NCBI GenBank assembly: GCA_033807695.1
Contig: CM066308.1
Span: forward strand, 1,798,001 to 1,862,000
DNA length: 64,000 bases
Reading direction: 5' to 3'
From: Daedaleopsis sinensis
Taxonomy: Eukaryota > Basidiomycota > Agaricomycetes > Polyporales > Polyporaceae
Positions 1 to 11,069 of the stretch are shown here, in pieces (the stretch's first letter is position 1; each line of letters begins with the position of its first letter). The notes under the pieces were generated by a model. That model saw only the letters and a list, made by a program, of their open reading frames with translations. It made no database searches and was not told where the DNA came from. Both the position numbers and the translations under genes were made by a program.

Positions 1-527
1 GAATGACTGCGGCTCGCACATCCTGTCCAGATATTAGCTGTGTGTACAGCTCAGCACAGTCACTGCCGCTTTCCACAGCCGCGGACTTCCCAGATGTCGC
101 GCTAGTTCTCGGTTGAATGTGAGTCCGATCATCTCGGGTCAGTTCGACGAGACCGTCTCTTCCCTCTCACTCGCTGCCAGATAACGAACAACCCGTTCTG
201 TCTCGTATATTTGAACTTCATTGACAACTGGCCTACCTGAGCCACCCCACTCTGCACCATAACGCTATGGTAAATATGTCAATCCCGCATTCCTTCAGCA
301 CCGCTTCCTGACAGACATCCGTCTACCAGTCAGGCCTGCAGGACCGTTTTCCCCTACCGCGTCGGGTCCTTGCCCACCACGCACAATCGAAAGCCACTCA
401 TCTTGTGTAAGTGATGCTACACGTAGCCGGAGTTTTTTCCGGTCGTTCGCGGATCGACAACTGACCAGTGACTTAATCCGTCCGTCATAGGCGGAACGCG
501 TACTTGGGATCCCTCGTCACCGAGGCC
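1..527. other. No gene recognised at the left edge
   Basis: I see no convincing coding frame in this stretch. A possible splice acceptor lies just before position 491, and the frame is open from there into the F-box-like gene that starts at 528, so an unseen upstream exon of that gene may lie here. Confidence 0.4.
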
Positions 528-1556
528 ATGGATTTTCCGACCCTTGCCGCATGGAGGTTGACGTGTCACGCAGCTTACAAGCAGACCGTTGACCATCACT
601 CCCGAAGAATCCGACGATTGGTGTCCAAGTTCCTTCCGGCCTCTCGCGAGTTACTGAGACTGATGAGCCTTTGCGAGGCCGTCATCGGAGGCGAGGTCGC
701 CTTGTCATTCGTCCACCCCGAGAGTTCGGTGGAGCCGGAGGTACTGGAAATCTACATTCCCCTCGGATGGTTCGGTGTCTTCATAGATCTCATCATGCAT
801 GGCTCTTCGTTCAACATCGACATCAACGTGCTATCCATCCAACCAGTTGACGGTCCTATGCAGCGGCGCAGAGGAGTTCGGTGCGAGGCGATACTCAAGG
901 CCCGCACGTCGAACGGTCAACTCATCGCCCTGTACGAGTCCACCACATCCAGTGCGTGTACCCCGATCAGCCTCTCCTGGGTGACAGCCTTGGTGAATTT
1001 CGTGTCGGAGTACTCCTACGGTAGTGGGTATCCACGACTCACCACAAATCGAGAAGCGTTCTTTTCTGACCTCGGTGTCCACAACCTCCGCCCACACGAA
1101 CAGCGAACGCTGGACGCATTGGTCATGTCTGGGTATCGATTCACGGCTCCTGCACCGTTGTGGCCCCGCGACCTCTTCCCTTCTCCCCCGCCCTTCCTTC
1201 CTCCCAGGCTGGTCTCTCTTTGCGCAAGAGATGACTTCTGTTGCCCAGACCAGGGTCGATACTTCGGCGATCGAGGCTCCATCGTCGGACTGCTCGATCC
1301 CATTCGCCACGGTCGCACTTGGCTTACAGTCCGCTGTATTGCACCGTTCGCTCATATGCCCATTTGGCGGATCTGGAGCTCGCACCGATGTACGAGGGAT
1401 TGTAGCCGAACCGACAGCTTGCTCCCACCGGCTGTCATTTCTATTACCACACGTCAACCTCATGACACCTCTATCTTCCTGCCGATACATTACGAGCACG
1501 ATGATATCCCACCCATCTCGGAGCTGGATAGCATTCGACTTACCGCTGCGGTCTGA
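528..1556 (+). CDS. F-box/nucleotidyltransferase-like protein, degenerate paralogue
   Basis: Open frame from ATG 528 to the stop at 1556; its exact 3' structure is uncertain. It is a paralogue of the gene at 2034-3190: it shares the F-box-like segment AAWRLTCHAAY, a glycine motif followed by ALSF, the EIYIP segment, and a later SWVTALVNFV...GYP block. In the nucleotidyltransferase fold a Gly-Gly/Ser loop is followed by Asp-x-Asp and a third Asp. Here the pair is replaced by PEVLEIYIP and the third Asp is missing, so I infer that this copy cannot do nucleotidyl transfer. The C-terminal third does not align with the sister gene, so a missed intron or a frameshift is possible; other frames are also open around 1024-1590. 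An upstream exon before 491 is possible. The function is unknown. Confidence 0.5.
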   Translation: MDFPTLAAWRLTCHAAYKQTVDHHSRRIRRLVSKFLPASRELLRLMSLCEAVIGGEVALSFVHPESSVEPEVLEIYIPLGWFGVFIDLIMHGSSFNIDINVLSIQPVDGPMQRRRGVRCEAILKARTSNGQLIALYESTTSSACTPISLSWVTALVNFVSEYSYGSGYPRLTTNREAFFSDLGVHNLRPHEQRTLDALVMSGYRFTAPAPLWPRDLFPSPPPFLPPRLVSLCARDDFCCPDQGRYFGDRGSIVGLLDPIRHGRTWLTVRCIAPFAHMPIWRIWSSHRCTRDCSRTDSLLPPAVISITTRQPHDTSIFLPIHYEHDDIPPISELDSIRLTAAV

Positions 1557-2033
1557 CACTGTAGTAGATCTTTACGGCGATCATTGTTGACTTTCTGATA
1601 GGCTAGATGCGTGGGTACGGATCTCGCTGCGCATGTAGGCTCTAATATTTACGTCCGCTCGGGATTGTGACGTCTGCTTCGATGCACAGTAGATCTGGTG
1701 TATTTAATCCAGTGAGTCACGGAGTACTACATGGTATGAATGACAACCTTATATCCCCGCAGAAGCTACGGACTGCTCATTTTAAGTTCATCCGATATCA
1801 GCGGAGTCGTCGTTCAGTCGAACAGGTACGTACGTCAGCAACTTTGTCACCCTATTACACTTCCGTGTCAATCTCCTTCAGCAAGGTCCGCTGTCACTCG
1901 AGCACTGCACGGTGAGTTATAGGAAGAATCGTTGACATGTATATTGCTGCAGTAGTGGTGGGCGATTCACCCGTACGGTATTTCCATCGCGGCTGAACCG
2001 CTACGCTCGACCACACACCTGCCCCTTCTTCCA

Positions 2034-3190
2034 ATGCTTTCAGATGTTCTTCCTGCTGTTTCGACCACGCTTGCTCGCTCACGGCCGGAGAGTCTCCTCC
2101 TCTCAGACAATGAATCTACCGTCCAGTACGTCGCTCCTTCCCCAACAATTACGACGATGCTAATTAAAGCACATCAGTATCCCTACCGAAATTTTGTTCG
2201 AGATCATCGACCATTCCTCTGTTACTGCTTTGATTGCATGGCGTCTGACCTGTCGTACGCTATTCACGGCCGTCGCGACACAGCTGCGCCAGCGCTACGA
2301 GATTTGCGTGGGTCCATTCGTCCACGACCTCGAGCTTTTCGACTCCACTCTTCGCAGCCACGGGGCCGTCATCTCCGGATCTATCGCGCTCTACTACTTC
2401 CTTCCGTCCGAGCGGTGGACTCCTCGGGACATGGACATATACGTCCCTGATCACAAATTTGACTCCTTCGTTGCGACGATCACTTCCCAACACAGCCTAG
2501 GCTTCACTGATGCCGAGAATCGAGGACCGACTTCCTTGCATTCTGACGTGGGCAACAACCATTTCATAAAAGATATCGTTCGCTTCACCACTCCGACAGC
2601 TCGATATGTCGACGTGATCCGCAGTGGTCGCGATAACCCCCTCGCTCCGCTACGCGGATTCTGGTCCACCGTCGTTCAGAATTTCATAACGCCTGATGGT
2701 GGGGTTTGCGGGTACCCAAACCATACATTCCGACGCCGCGGGATCATCAACATGAAGCTCCGCGGTTTGGTACCATCCGACTACCGTGCACTTACAAAGT
2801 ATCAGGGAAGGGGTTTCGAAATGGTCCCCAGTAGCTGGTTCACTCTCACACGCACGCGCCCAACACGTTTCGGTCCGTTCTTCGGGAATCGAGACGCATT
2901 CTTGGTTCATTTCCGGAGGGAGCCATCTCCCCATCTGCCGACACTACCAGTTATTCCCACCGTGCATAAAGGCTGGCTAGCGCGACAAACCTATCCTCCG
3001 ACAAACGGAGAGGTATGTGGCAGATGCATAGTCTCCGCGCACGGTATTGACATGATCCTATTGAAATCTGCTGCAGTTCGTCTCGTATTCCGAAGCTCCC
3101 GATAGCTCTCCGACAAACAAGGATGCGAAACCTGACATTCACGGACCGAAGCTCGCGATAAAGTTGGAAGTGACCGAGTCGTTGGATTAG
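2034..3190 (+). CDS. F-box plus nucleotidyltransferase-fold-like protein
   Basis: Three exons, 2034-2125, 2178-3012 and 3077-3190, join in phase to give 346 residues. Residues about 32-60 (IPTEILFEIIDHSS then AWRLTCRTLF) resemble an F-box. A nucleotidyltransferase-like core follows: Gly98-Ser99 (ISGSIALYYF), then Asp115-Met-Asp117 (RDMDIYVP), then a third acidic residue at Asp176 (RYVDVI), the usual acid triad of that fold. Similar proteins are expanded in agaricomycetes, but I know no proven function. The introns have GTACGT/CATCAG and GTATGT/CTGCAG boundaries. The sister gene at 528-1556 has lost the acids. An F-box would suggest a link to SCF ubiquitin ligase, but that is inference. Confidence 0.65.
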
Positions 3191-3485
3191 TACGGCGTTT
3201 GGGAGTGGCTGACATGCGGTGCCATTTAGCATGTATTTCTCACGTATCGAGATCGCAGTAGAAGATGGGACTTCTTGACGTTTTAGTGGCACGACCCGCG
3301 CATTCGTCAGTGAGATGATTGCACAGTTCGCGCAGCTTCTGCTCTGACTCCGTGTAACCACCGGTAGACAGCAATCGTCTTGGCTGCTAAGCAATGTATT
3401 CTCACGAACTTGCATGATCGGTTATATTCGATGTGCGTCCTTTCTGTCTAGATCCTCTAAGCTGTCAGCTCATGACCTCTTGAAA

Positions 3486-4454
3486 ATGACCACTCTGAAT
3501 GCGGAGGACACTGCGACACCGCCGTTTGACGTCGCTCTGACCGAGCCACAGCTCCTACATCAGAGCACGCTGCCACCCATGTCTTCCATCCCCCACCTGA
3601 ACGTCACGCTCCACCTTGGAACCCGCAAGATACTGATACCTTGCTACACGTGTTTGAACGCGCTTCTTCCGGTAAGTCCTGAAACGTCGCCATAGACAGC
3701 TCACACCCTGTTCTGACTTGTCTACCCGTAGTGTTTTGGCCAAGGAAGCCTACGGTGTGGACGTTGTTTTGCACTCCGACTACGATGCGACCGGGGGCCA
3801 TGCAGCAACACTTCCGAGTTTACATTCAACCTCTATGACTGCGTGCAAGACGGAACAGTTTACGGTAGCGAGGGTGAAGATTGGTTGCTTGGTCGTAGGC
3901 CTTACCCATTGCACATCTGGCCGAAAGATATTACTCCCAAACTCCGCGTATTGGAGTTATCCCCGCGGCCCATCACTCCCGACTATGACCCATCGTTAAC
4001 CACCACTCCATCTCCCGAGCTGCATGGGGTACCCTCTCCAATTAGCTCTCATGCTAACGAGCACGACCTGTTACACACTATGCCACTTGTTCCTTCGCCG
4101 GTTGTCCCGTCGGATAACGGCTCCCGCCAAATGCTACAACACTCCCTAGCCTTAGACACCGCCGGACTGGACATGGAACTCGAAAGCGATCTAGAGGTGA
4201 GATCGTGCTAACCGTTTCCGCGTCATACTGACAGGGTGGTTTCCTTCTCATTGCACAATAAGGTACATCCACCCAACTCGAACAACCACTTAATATCGAA
4301 TGCTTCTGACAGCAAATGGTATCCGCTGCAATACGAGTCATCCCGGAGCTTCCCTGAGGACGCCCACTTGCTGTGTAATCTCGTCCCGGACGTTGAGGAC
4401 GGTGGCATCCTCACCCCTCCACTGTCCGAAGCTACGTGTCCGCTACTGTACTGA
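3486..4454 (+). CDS. Zn2Cys6-like cysteine cluster protein split by an intron
   Basis: Exons 3486-3671, 3732-4196 and 4263-4454 are all in phase 0 and give 280 residues. After splicing, the cysteines fall at 53, 56, 63, 71, 74 and 81, with a further one at 86: C-x2-C-x6-C-x7-C-x2-C-x6-C. This is the canonical spacing of the fungal GAL4-type binuclear zinc cluster. The first intron falls exactly between residues 62 and 63. Unlike typical GAL4 domains, the stretch between Cys56 and Cys63 lacks basic residues, and the cluster sits behind about 50 other residues. The rest is rich in Pro, Ser and Thr, with no other domain recognised. A DNA-binding role is inferred from spacing alone; a structural zinc site is equally possible. 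The second intron has alternative acceptors; the one ending at 4262 keeps the frame open. Confidence 0.6.
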
Positions 4455-5931
4455 CTATACATACTTTGTCATGGGATCAGGTACGTGGCGTTGTAACCAC
4501 CACCTCCTAATTCGCCGGCTAACTGATGCCGAACTTTTCATTTGCGTCTGTATACTAGCATTCCAAGTTAACAACTTGTACTCAGCTGCTACGTGTACCG
4601 GGGTAAACTTTGTGCTCCGACGTCTGGACGTTGCAGCTCACATGTGGTGCGGCGAAACTGAACTACAGTCACACCTCTTAGTTCTGCTCGGCGCCCGGTC
4701 GCACCACTACAAGACCCGGAAGACCATGACTGCCATGATCTCACGCGTCGGTCCGGCTCCAGCTATATCTTTCCTCCTCCTTCCTCTTGCCTCCACATAC
4801 ACAATATCATAAATTGCCATCTTCCCTCACCCTGCTAGCGAATATACTATGTCTTGTCCTGTTCATCTCTATATTGTACTACTAGTACTAGCCAAACATG
4901 TTTTCGAGCGCGCGGCTCTGACCGGCAGCTTACTATGTTGGCTCGGGCGCCATTCTCCTTACATCATCGACATACCATATTAGGACGGGCATCGGCCAGC
5001 GCTTGGATCTGAAAATCCGCGTCAGCGCTTTGTCCTTGAATCTTGATCTTCTCCTCCTCCAGTCTCCTCCTCCTCCTCCTCCTTCGCCGCACGACTGGTC
5101 GGCCGTCGTGGCATTGTTTCTCGGCGCCTCCACTCTCCGTTGTAGACGCACATCGGAGCCAACGACGTGCTCTCATCCCGCTTATTGTTGCTGTTCCGGC
5201 TCTAGTAGTAGTAGTACACCCGCTCGCCAGCTCCGCTGTACACACCCCTTCAGGTACGTACCATGCACTCCGCATAATAGCACTTCTAGTAGACTACTGA
5301 CTTTACGTTTCGTCGACCAATGCGAACCAACGGCTCATTCGTTTAATCGGAATATAAACCTCAACTCGCTCTCTGTCTCACTGGCACTGGCTCTGTACCG
5401 CCAGATGTGTCCCCTTTCACAATTTATTCCGGCCGTTAGTGTCGTCGTCAATGTTTTCCCCCTGAGTTCGCCAGCAACCTCGCGCCTCAGGGGGGCAGTG
5501 TTGCCGTGGATATAAGTATATGTGCGCCACATTTCACGCATACAAGCTTCGTTATTGAAGTGCGGCCAGATATACGACTATGTCGATAGCAATCGTAAGT
5601 TGTTGCACACTAGAGCTACTATTCCCATTGAATGCGTACTATAGCTGTCACATAATCCCATAGTAACATTGGTTTATTTGGACCCGGAGTTTCACGCCCT
5701 ACCATATCGCGCAGATGTTTCGCCTAAGAAACCCGGCGAAAGGGAAGTATCCCCCCTGCCCCCCCATATCAGCGTGCCCGATTATACAGATTAGTGTCGT
5801 TCCACAGGGTTCATTGAACCCGCTGCCGGAAGCGTTTCGCGTGTCTAGGCTGGCACGTCGTGATTGTAACCCCTTTGCTCTATTTGCTTGCAAACGACAG
5901 TGACACATATCCTCAGCCCTTGTCTACAGCT
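4455..5931. other. Gene-poor stretch with a CT-rich microsatellite
   Basis: No supported gene. A CTC/CCT microsatellite lies around 5049-5083. Several short open frames exist but none has family motifs or coherent splice sites. Confidence 0.5.
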
Positions 5932-6300
5932 GTATCCTTCACATTCTGCACCTACCAATCCCCGAAACGATCTGTGACGTCTCTATCGTCGGTGACATCC
6001 ATTAATCCGACAGCGGGGACAAGTGCAGACTCGACTATAGCAGCATATCGGCCCCCTTTTGCTGGCATCGCGTTCCCTGGCGAGTCGGCGAGGTCGTATA
6101 AAACGGTATGTCTTGAGGCGTATCCTTCACATTCTCCGTTTACGATCCCCCAAACTCATCAGTCACATCTCTATCGTTGTTGGCATCCATTGACTCGACA
6201 ATGCGAACAAAGTGCACACTCGACTATAGCAAGACACGGCCTCCATTGCGGGCACGTCACTCCTTCGCCAGTCGGCGAGGACGTATCAAAAGGTACATAC
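5932..6300 (+). repeat. Diverged tandem duplication, 188-bp period
   Basis: Two copies begin with the same string, GTATCCTTCACATTCT, at 5932 and 6120. Further blocks repeat in order: CATCTCTATCG or CGTCTCTATCG, CTCGACTATAGCA, and CAGTCGGCGAGG or CGAGTCGGCGAGG. Each copy ends near a possible donor (GTATG or GTACA). In one frame both copies contain SVTSLS, so this may be a duplicated exon of a decayed gene whose next exon lies around 6345-6470. The period is not a multiple of three. Confidence 0.65.
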
Positions 6301-7648
6301 ACATCTCCAGCCATGCGTCTACGCGAGACACTTGTTGACCTCCATCCGCAGTATCTGATGCAATGTCGCCTGCCCATCTCGAAGACCCCATCCGACTCCT
6401 CCAAGTCGGCTACCGTAAAAAGCGTCGTGTCGTTACTCTTCTGTTGCGATATGAACATACTACATGTGTAAGTCATCGTTCATTTTGAATTAGCCGTAAA
6501 ATCAGTGCATGCCCTTCTCATCTACGCATCACTGTGCGATGAGTCTCAGCGACGCTCATGCCCCCTACGTACACGTACGTCTCCCATACTTCCTTCCACT
6601 TGCTGTTCGGCTTCTTAATTGCCCCCGCTCTGATAGCGTCTGGGACGTCTTGAATTGACAGCTCCATGGTCTTGGCTACCGCGGCGTATGCCATGCAGAC
6701 ACTCGCAGGTCCAGTGCACTTGTCGACGAATGTGTCCGGCGTTCCTCACTGAGAGACTAGACGATGGAGCTCTTCTGCGATCTCCTTCATCACCCCTTCG
6801 TCCCCGCTATCCAGGAGTCGCGACACCTGTCCCTGCACTCACACTCGCCCGACATGCCTGTCGTAGTATCCCGACGCGTCTCAGCAATGGCGACCTCATC
6901 AGTCAAGGATGTAGAGAATACAAATGTCTTTGCCGAGCCCTTGGGCACGCATTGCTTCGCGGACAAGACAGCCACAATTTGAGGCTTCGGTGTCACAGCA
7001 TCTCTGGTGACCGGACCCAACCTCCGGACTCCGCGTGCACCTATTGGTTACGGCCACCCCGTACTGCTACGTTCAGAATGCATGACACGGGCATGGACGG
7101 ATGTTGTGCTTTAGAGCCTTTTGTACGTGCTATCACTATTAGTTACCATCCAGTAACTGCGCTGCTAACGTGCGATGTGACACTAGCTGCCGCACTGGCT
7201 ACCACCTCGACTGATCGTACTAACGACATGTCTACAACGCAACATCCTTAGTACTCCCCGGCACAGCCTTCAAACCACGCTCGTGACACCATGTCCATCC
7301 GCAGGTCTGCTTAAACGAGCCGGCGGCTTAGATGTATATGTTCCCACTAACGCGAAACTTCTTCCTAGTATGCATCCGTACGACTTCAAAATCCCTTTCC
7401 ATACCGACAACAACACAGCCCTTTCAACGCATGGAACATATCTCCACATCTGGGGTACTACTACTGTACGTGCAAACTCAACCTTCTTCCAAGCTACACG
7501 TCTGTCGTGAGTTATTATCTACTAGCTCAGCCTCGACAACCGCCCGCCGGACACTATCTCCCAACAGGAATCAGAGACAGCGAAAATCCCCTTCACGGAA
7601 GTGCGACTCACCGAATTGTTGGTTACGAACATGCGCGGTCCTCGAACT
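6301..7648. other. No gene recognised
   Basis: Short open frames occur on both strands. A GLDVYVP segment near 7330 resembles the DIYVP motif of the two genes at the left edge, but the surrounding sequence does not align. Confidence 0.4.
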
Positions 7649-9249
7649 TCACTTTCTACCACGCGGCCTCTTGCGGATTGGGGCCACCAGGTCTGACTTG
7701 TCCTTGTCGGACAGCCCGTCATATTGAACGCCCGTAATCCCTCCAGGCGGAGATGCTTCAAAAACGATCACGATCCCATCCTCGCTCGAGGATACCGAGC
7801 TCTCGGTCGTAGACGATGCCGTGGAGTTGGACGAAGAGCACGACGGTGCCTCCCTGCCAGACGGGTCAACACCATTGTCCCGTAAAGAGACCGATATGTC
7901 TTCAGCGTCGGCGTTGAGTTCCTTCCCTCCATCTCCTTGATCTTCATTCCCGCTCAACGTCAGTCTCAACGTCTAACGACCAGCTCAGCAGGACATACCT
8001 GTGGACTCGAAGACCCCAGTGCTATTTTCCACTACGACACGATGCGCATCGACCTCTTGAAACGGATATTTAATGTCTAAATTAGCACTGCGCGCCCGCT
8101 TCTTGCCCTTGCGAGCCTGCTGGACAATGTTCGACGAGGATACACGATCCGGATCCTCGATCGTGTTGTCTCCTTGAACGACGTAAGCCAGTTTCCTATG
8201 ACTGTATTCATATCACCACTCACCGTCCAGCACCTCGCCCTCTCGCAACGCCTCTCTAGTCACACTGCCCAACTCTATCTCACTGAACAGCTCCTCATTC
8301 TCGACAGCCGGAGGTGTATCGTGACCGACTCGTACCAAGTCGATGAGGACGAAATTCGGATACCAATCCGATTTGCCGACGACGTACGAGATGGTGAACG
8401 ATATCGCGACGGCATCTCCACGTACCAACTGACCTGGTGGACAGTCGGATATGTTCTTCAGCATCCCATCCTCCAGTGCGAAAACACCCGGACGGGCGGG
8501 ATTCGCACGATAGAGCCTGGAGCGCCGGTCGGCAGCCTTTACCCATTCGTGCAGATGGGCTGGAGGAACTGGCTTTGATCTGTTCTCGTCCACCCGTAGG
8601 AACATCGGTGTCCGCATCCAGAAGCGCTGTGCTAGAGTGCCGCGCATTCCTGACTGCCACGATCGTCTTTCCTTCGGTTCAACTACATTGAACCCGTCGA
8701 CGGTTTCCATGTAGCTGTCAATGGCCTTGTTGTTATCAGCGCATACTCCGGATGACACTGCACTGAACTCCTCACAGATTGCGCCTCGAACAGCCCTACA
8801 TCCTCGGTGGTATCGAACGAGTACGAGTAATGGCAGCGCCAGCTCGCGAACTCGCACCTAATTCAGCAGTAAGGTGAGTGAACGTCGTCTGTGTGTATCC
8901 GGATTAACTTACCGTCTCTGTGGATCCACATACTGGTCAGTACTGTTCTCGCCGGCAACGAGATTTCCTGTTTCCACGGGATCACTGCTCGCAAAGATTG
9001 CGGCGTAACTGAAAACCACTGGAGCATTGCTCGCCGGGTCACAGAGCTAAGCAGCAAGCAGTGAGTAACGAATTGATAAAACATGTATACAAACTCGCTC
9101 ACCACCCATTCCACGCGGCTGACCCGTTTCGCATGGAACATCTGTTTCGCTGTCCCGATGGACCTGCAAGCGACCTCGAGAGGAACATCACTAAGCCGCA
9201 ATGGACGTTCCTTCCACATATCGACTGTTTCGCGCGCAATGAAAGACAT
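7649..9249 (-). CDS. Orphan six-exon protein, 441 residues
   Basis: Exons 9249-9103, 9046-8913, 8857-8776, 8725-8224, 8172-7999 and 7935-7649 join in consistent phases to one 441-residue frame. The introns are 50-63 nt with clean GT-AG boundaries. I do not recognise the family. The best conserved-looking part is the long fourth exon, with segments such as MRGTLAQRFWMRTPMFLR, PGVFALEDG and SDWYPNFVLIDLVRVG. A basic RKGKKRARS stretch follows and could be a nuclear localisation signal, and the C-terminal part is Ser-rich and ends in RKRPRGRK. No signal peptide or membrane segment is seen. Preservation of six exons in phase argues for a gene under selection. It is transcribed away from the RNR gene. 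Confidence 0.65.
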
Positions 9250-11002
9250 CGTGGTGTGGGGGGAATAGGGATACAGGTGAGTTTTGTTCCAAACTATCCA
9301 GTTATATATACCATTTCTTCATGTCCTCGCCAGTTCCGATACAAACACGTCAATATCGTCCGGTGCTGTAGCGCATAACTGGATTTCACCGCACTACGAC
9401 TACGCGTACATCCTAGCATGTGGCTGCGCCTTTCCCATCCACAGTACGTACAGTTTATCCCATTGCGCATTCCGACGATTCATTGCCCGAACACGTCGTC
9501 TCTGTTGATTCAGCGCATGTCGGTGACAACAGCTTACACATACGCCGATCGTTGCTCATGTCAGCTGAACCTGTGCTGTTGAAATTTGCAGTGTCTCTCC
9601 AGTGTCAGGGCTTACAGATTCGTCTTCAGGGTCTGACACGTTGCACCCACCATCGCTAGTCCGTGCACGTCGCCCGAATACTGTCCATCACGTACTGTCA
9701 ACACCATCAACAACGATAACCTCAGCTATCAATTGGATCTGGTCCGCTCGGTCCTCCAGAGAACGAAACATGCAGACGTCTCCCATTCGGAGCACACCTG
9801 AGTCGTTTCATCTGACCGTTGCGGACAGTGCCTATCGTCGCATACTGAGTTGTCAAAACCTCCCGGGAACTGTACAGCCTCGCGGCCTGAACTACACCGT
9901 CACTCGAGACTCAGCGAGGTGCATATGTCCTCGGCCACTATAGTAGCTAACTCAGCAATTTCCCTGGTTAGTCAGTCCTGTTTGGTCAAGATGCACACCA
10001 CTAACGACATCTGCAAGCACATGCGTGCGATCGGCTAGACTACTGTCGCTCAGAAATGGCGCGGTGACGGACCGTTCCCTTCATCTGTCGGTAATATTTA
10101 CTTCAACGTACAAACCAGTCGACATTAGATTGCTACGGCAGTGCTGTGCAGCTCCGGCGCTATCGGCACTACCAGTCGAGTCACTCTCTCTCTCCGTGTC
10201 TGCAAAGCAACAACGAAGGAATCCATTCCAGGTGATCGCATACAACGAGCGTTGTATTTGCAACGAAACAATTTGAAGCTGAATAATAAAGGCACCGCAC
10301 AGACCGCGGAGACAATCTCATTTCTAGCGGATCTCCGAAGACATATCCTTTTCTGTCACTCCGCGTACACACCACTCATATAGACTGGTACGATAAACAA
10401 TCGGTACTCCGAGTCCGATGGGATGGGATCTGACTACTCCCTACGTGCAGCTCTACGCCCAGTCCCTGCCCGTTAGCTGATCCGGATTGCATCTTTGCTA
10501 TAACACGACTAGTGTCTCGATCGTCTCTTCTCTCGGGAACCACAGCGACCATACTGCGGGGGGGTAGGTATGGCCCCCGCTCCGCAGCGACCTCTAACCC
10601 CTACGAGTATTCCACATCACCCGGGAACATCCTCCATTCCAGGAACGCAGCCGACCGCAGTCGCCGTCGCCGTCGGTAATGGACTGGCGGTAGTTCCCGC
10701 TCCGTGCACAGTTCCGAAGTTGAAGAACCTGGATTTCCAGCCGCTCTCCTACCACCGTTAAGGTTTTTGTGACAGCAGGTACTCGACAACCGTGCCTTCT
10801 TGGACGCGGAATCCAAACAGATGTTTCCTTCGCTTAACCCCGTCGCCCAAAATACACTCTCCGTTCCCCAAGGCTTACTCCTTGCTACTTTCCTCCGTTG
10901 AGCTCATTTCATCTCTGGAACAGGGTCTCGGGCACGTTCCTGTGCTGCGGAACCTACGAATGTATCCGACAGGAATCGGGTAACTGATATACTAGCTAAT
11001 GG
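9250..11002. other. Intergenic stretch upstream of the RNR gene
   Basis: No gene is supported. A 113-residue open frame at 9602-9943 has a coding-like look but no recognised motif, and a proline-rich short frame lies at 10570-10761. Confidence 0.4.
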
Positions 11003-11010
11003 TATAAAAA
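11003..11010 (+). promoter_or_regulatory. TATA-like box upstream of the RNR gene
   Basis: TATAAAAA lies 60 bp before the proposed start codon at 11070. It fits a TATA box by sequence, but the spacing to the start codon is short for a typical core promoter, so the transcript leader would be brief. Confidence 0.4.
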
Positions 11011-11069
11011 CTGTGTCTCCGGGAACGGAGGCAGCTCCAACATCTCCTGCATTCGCCTCTCCCCCCGCA

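Noticed and set aside
7283..7510. A third nucleotidyltransferase-like copy, from the segment GLDVYVP
   Set aside because: Only this short segment resembles the DIYVP motif; upstream glycine loop and downstream blocks are not found.
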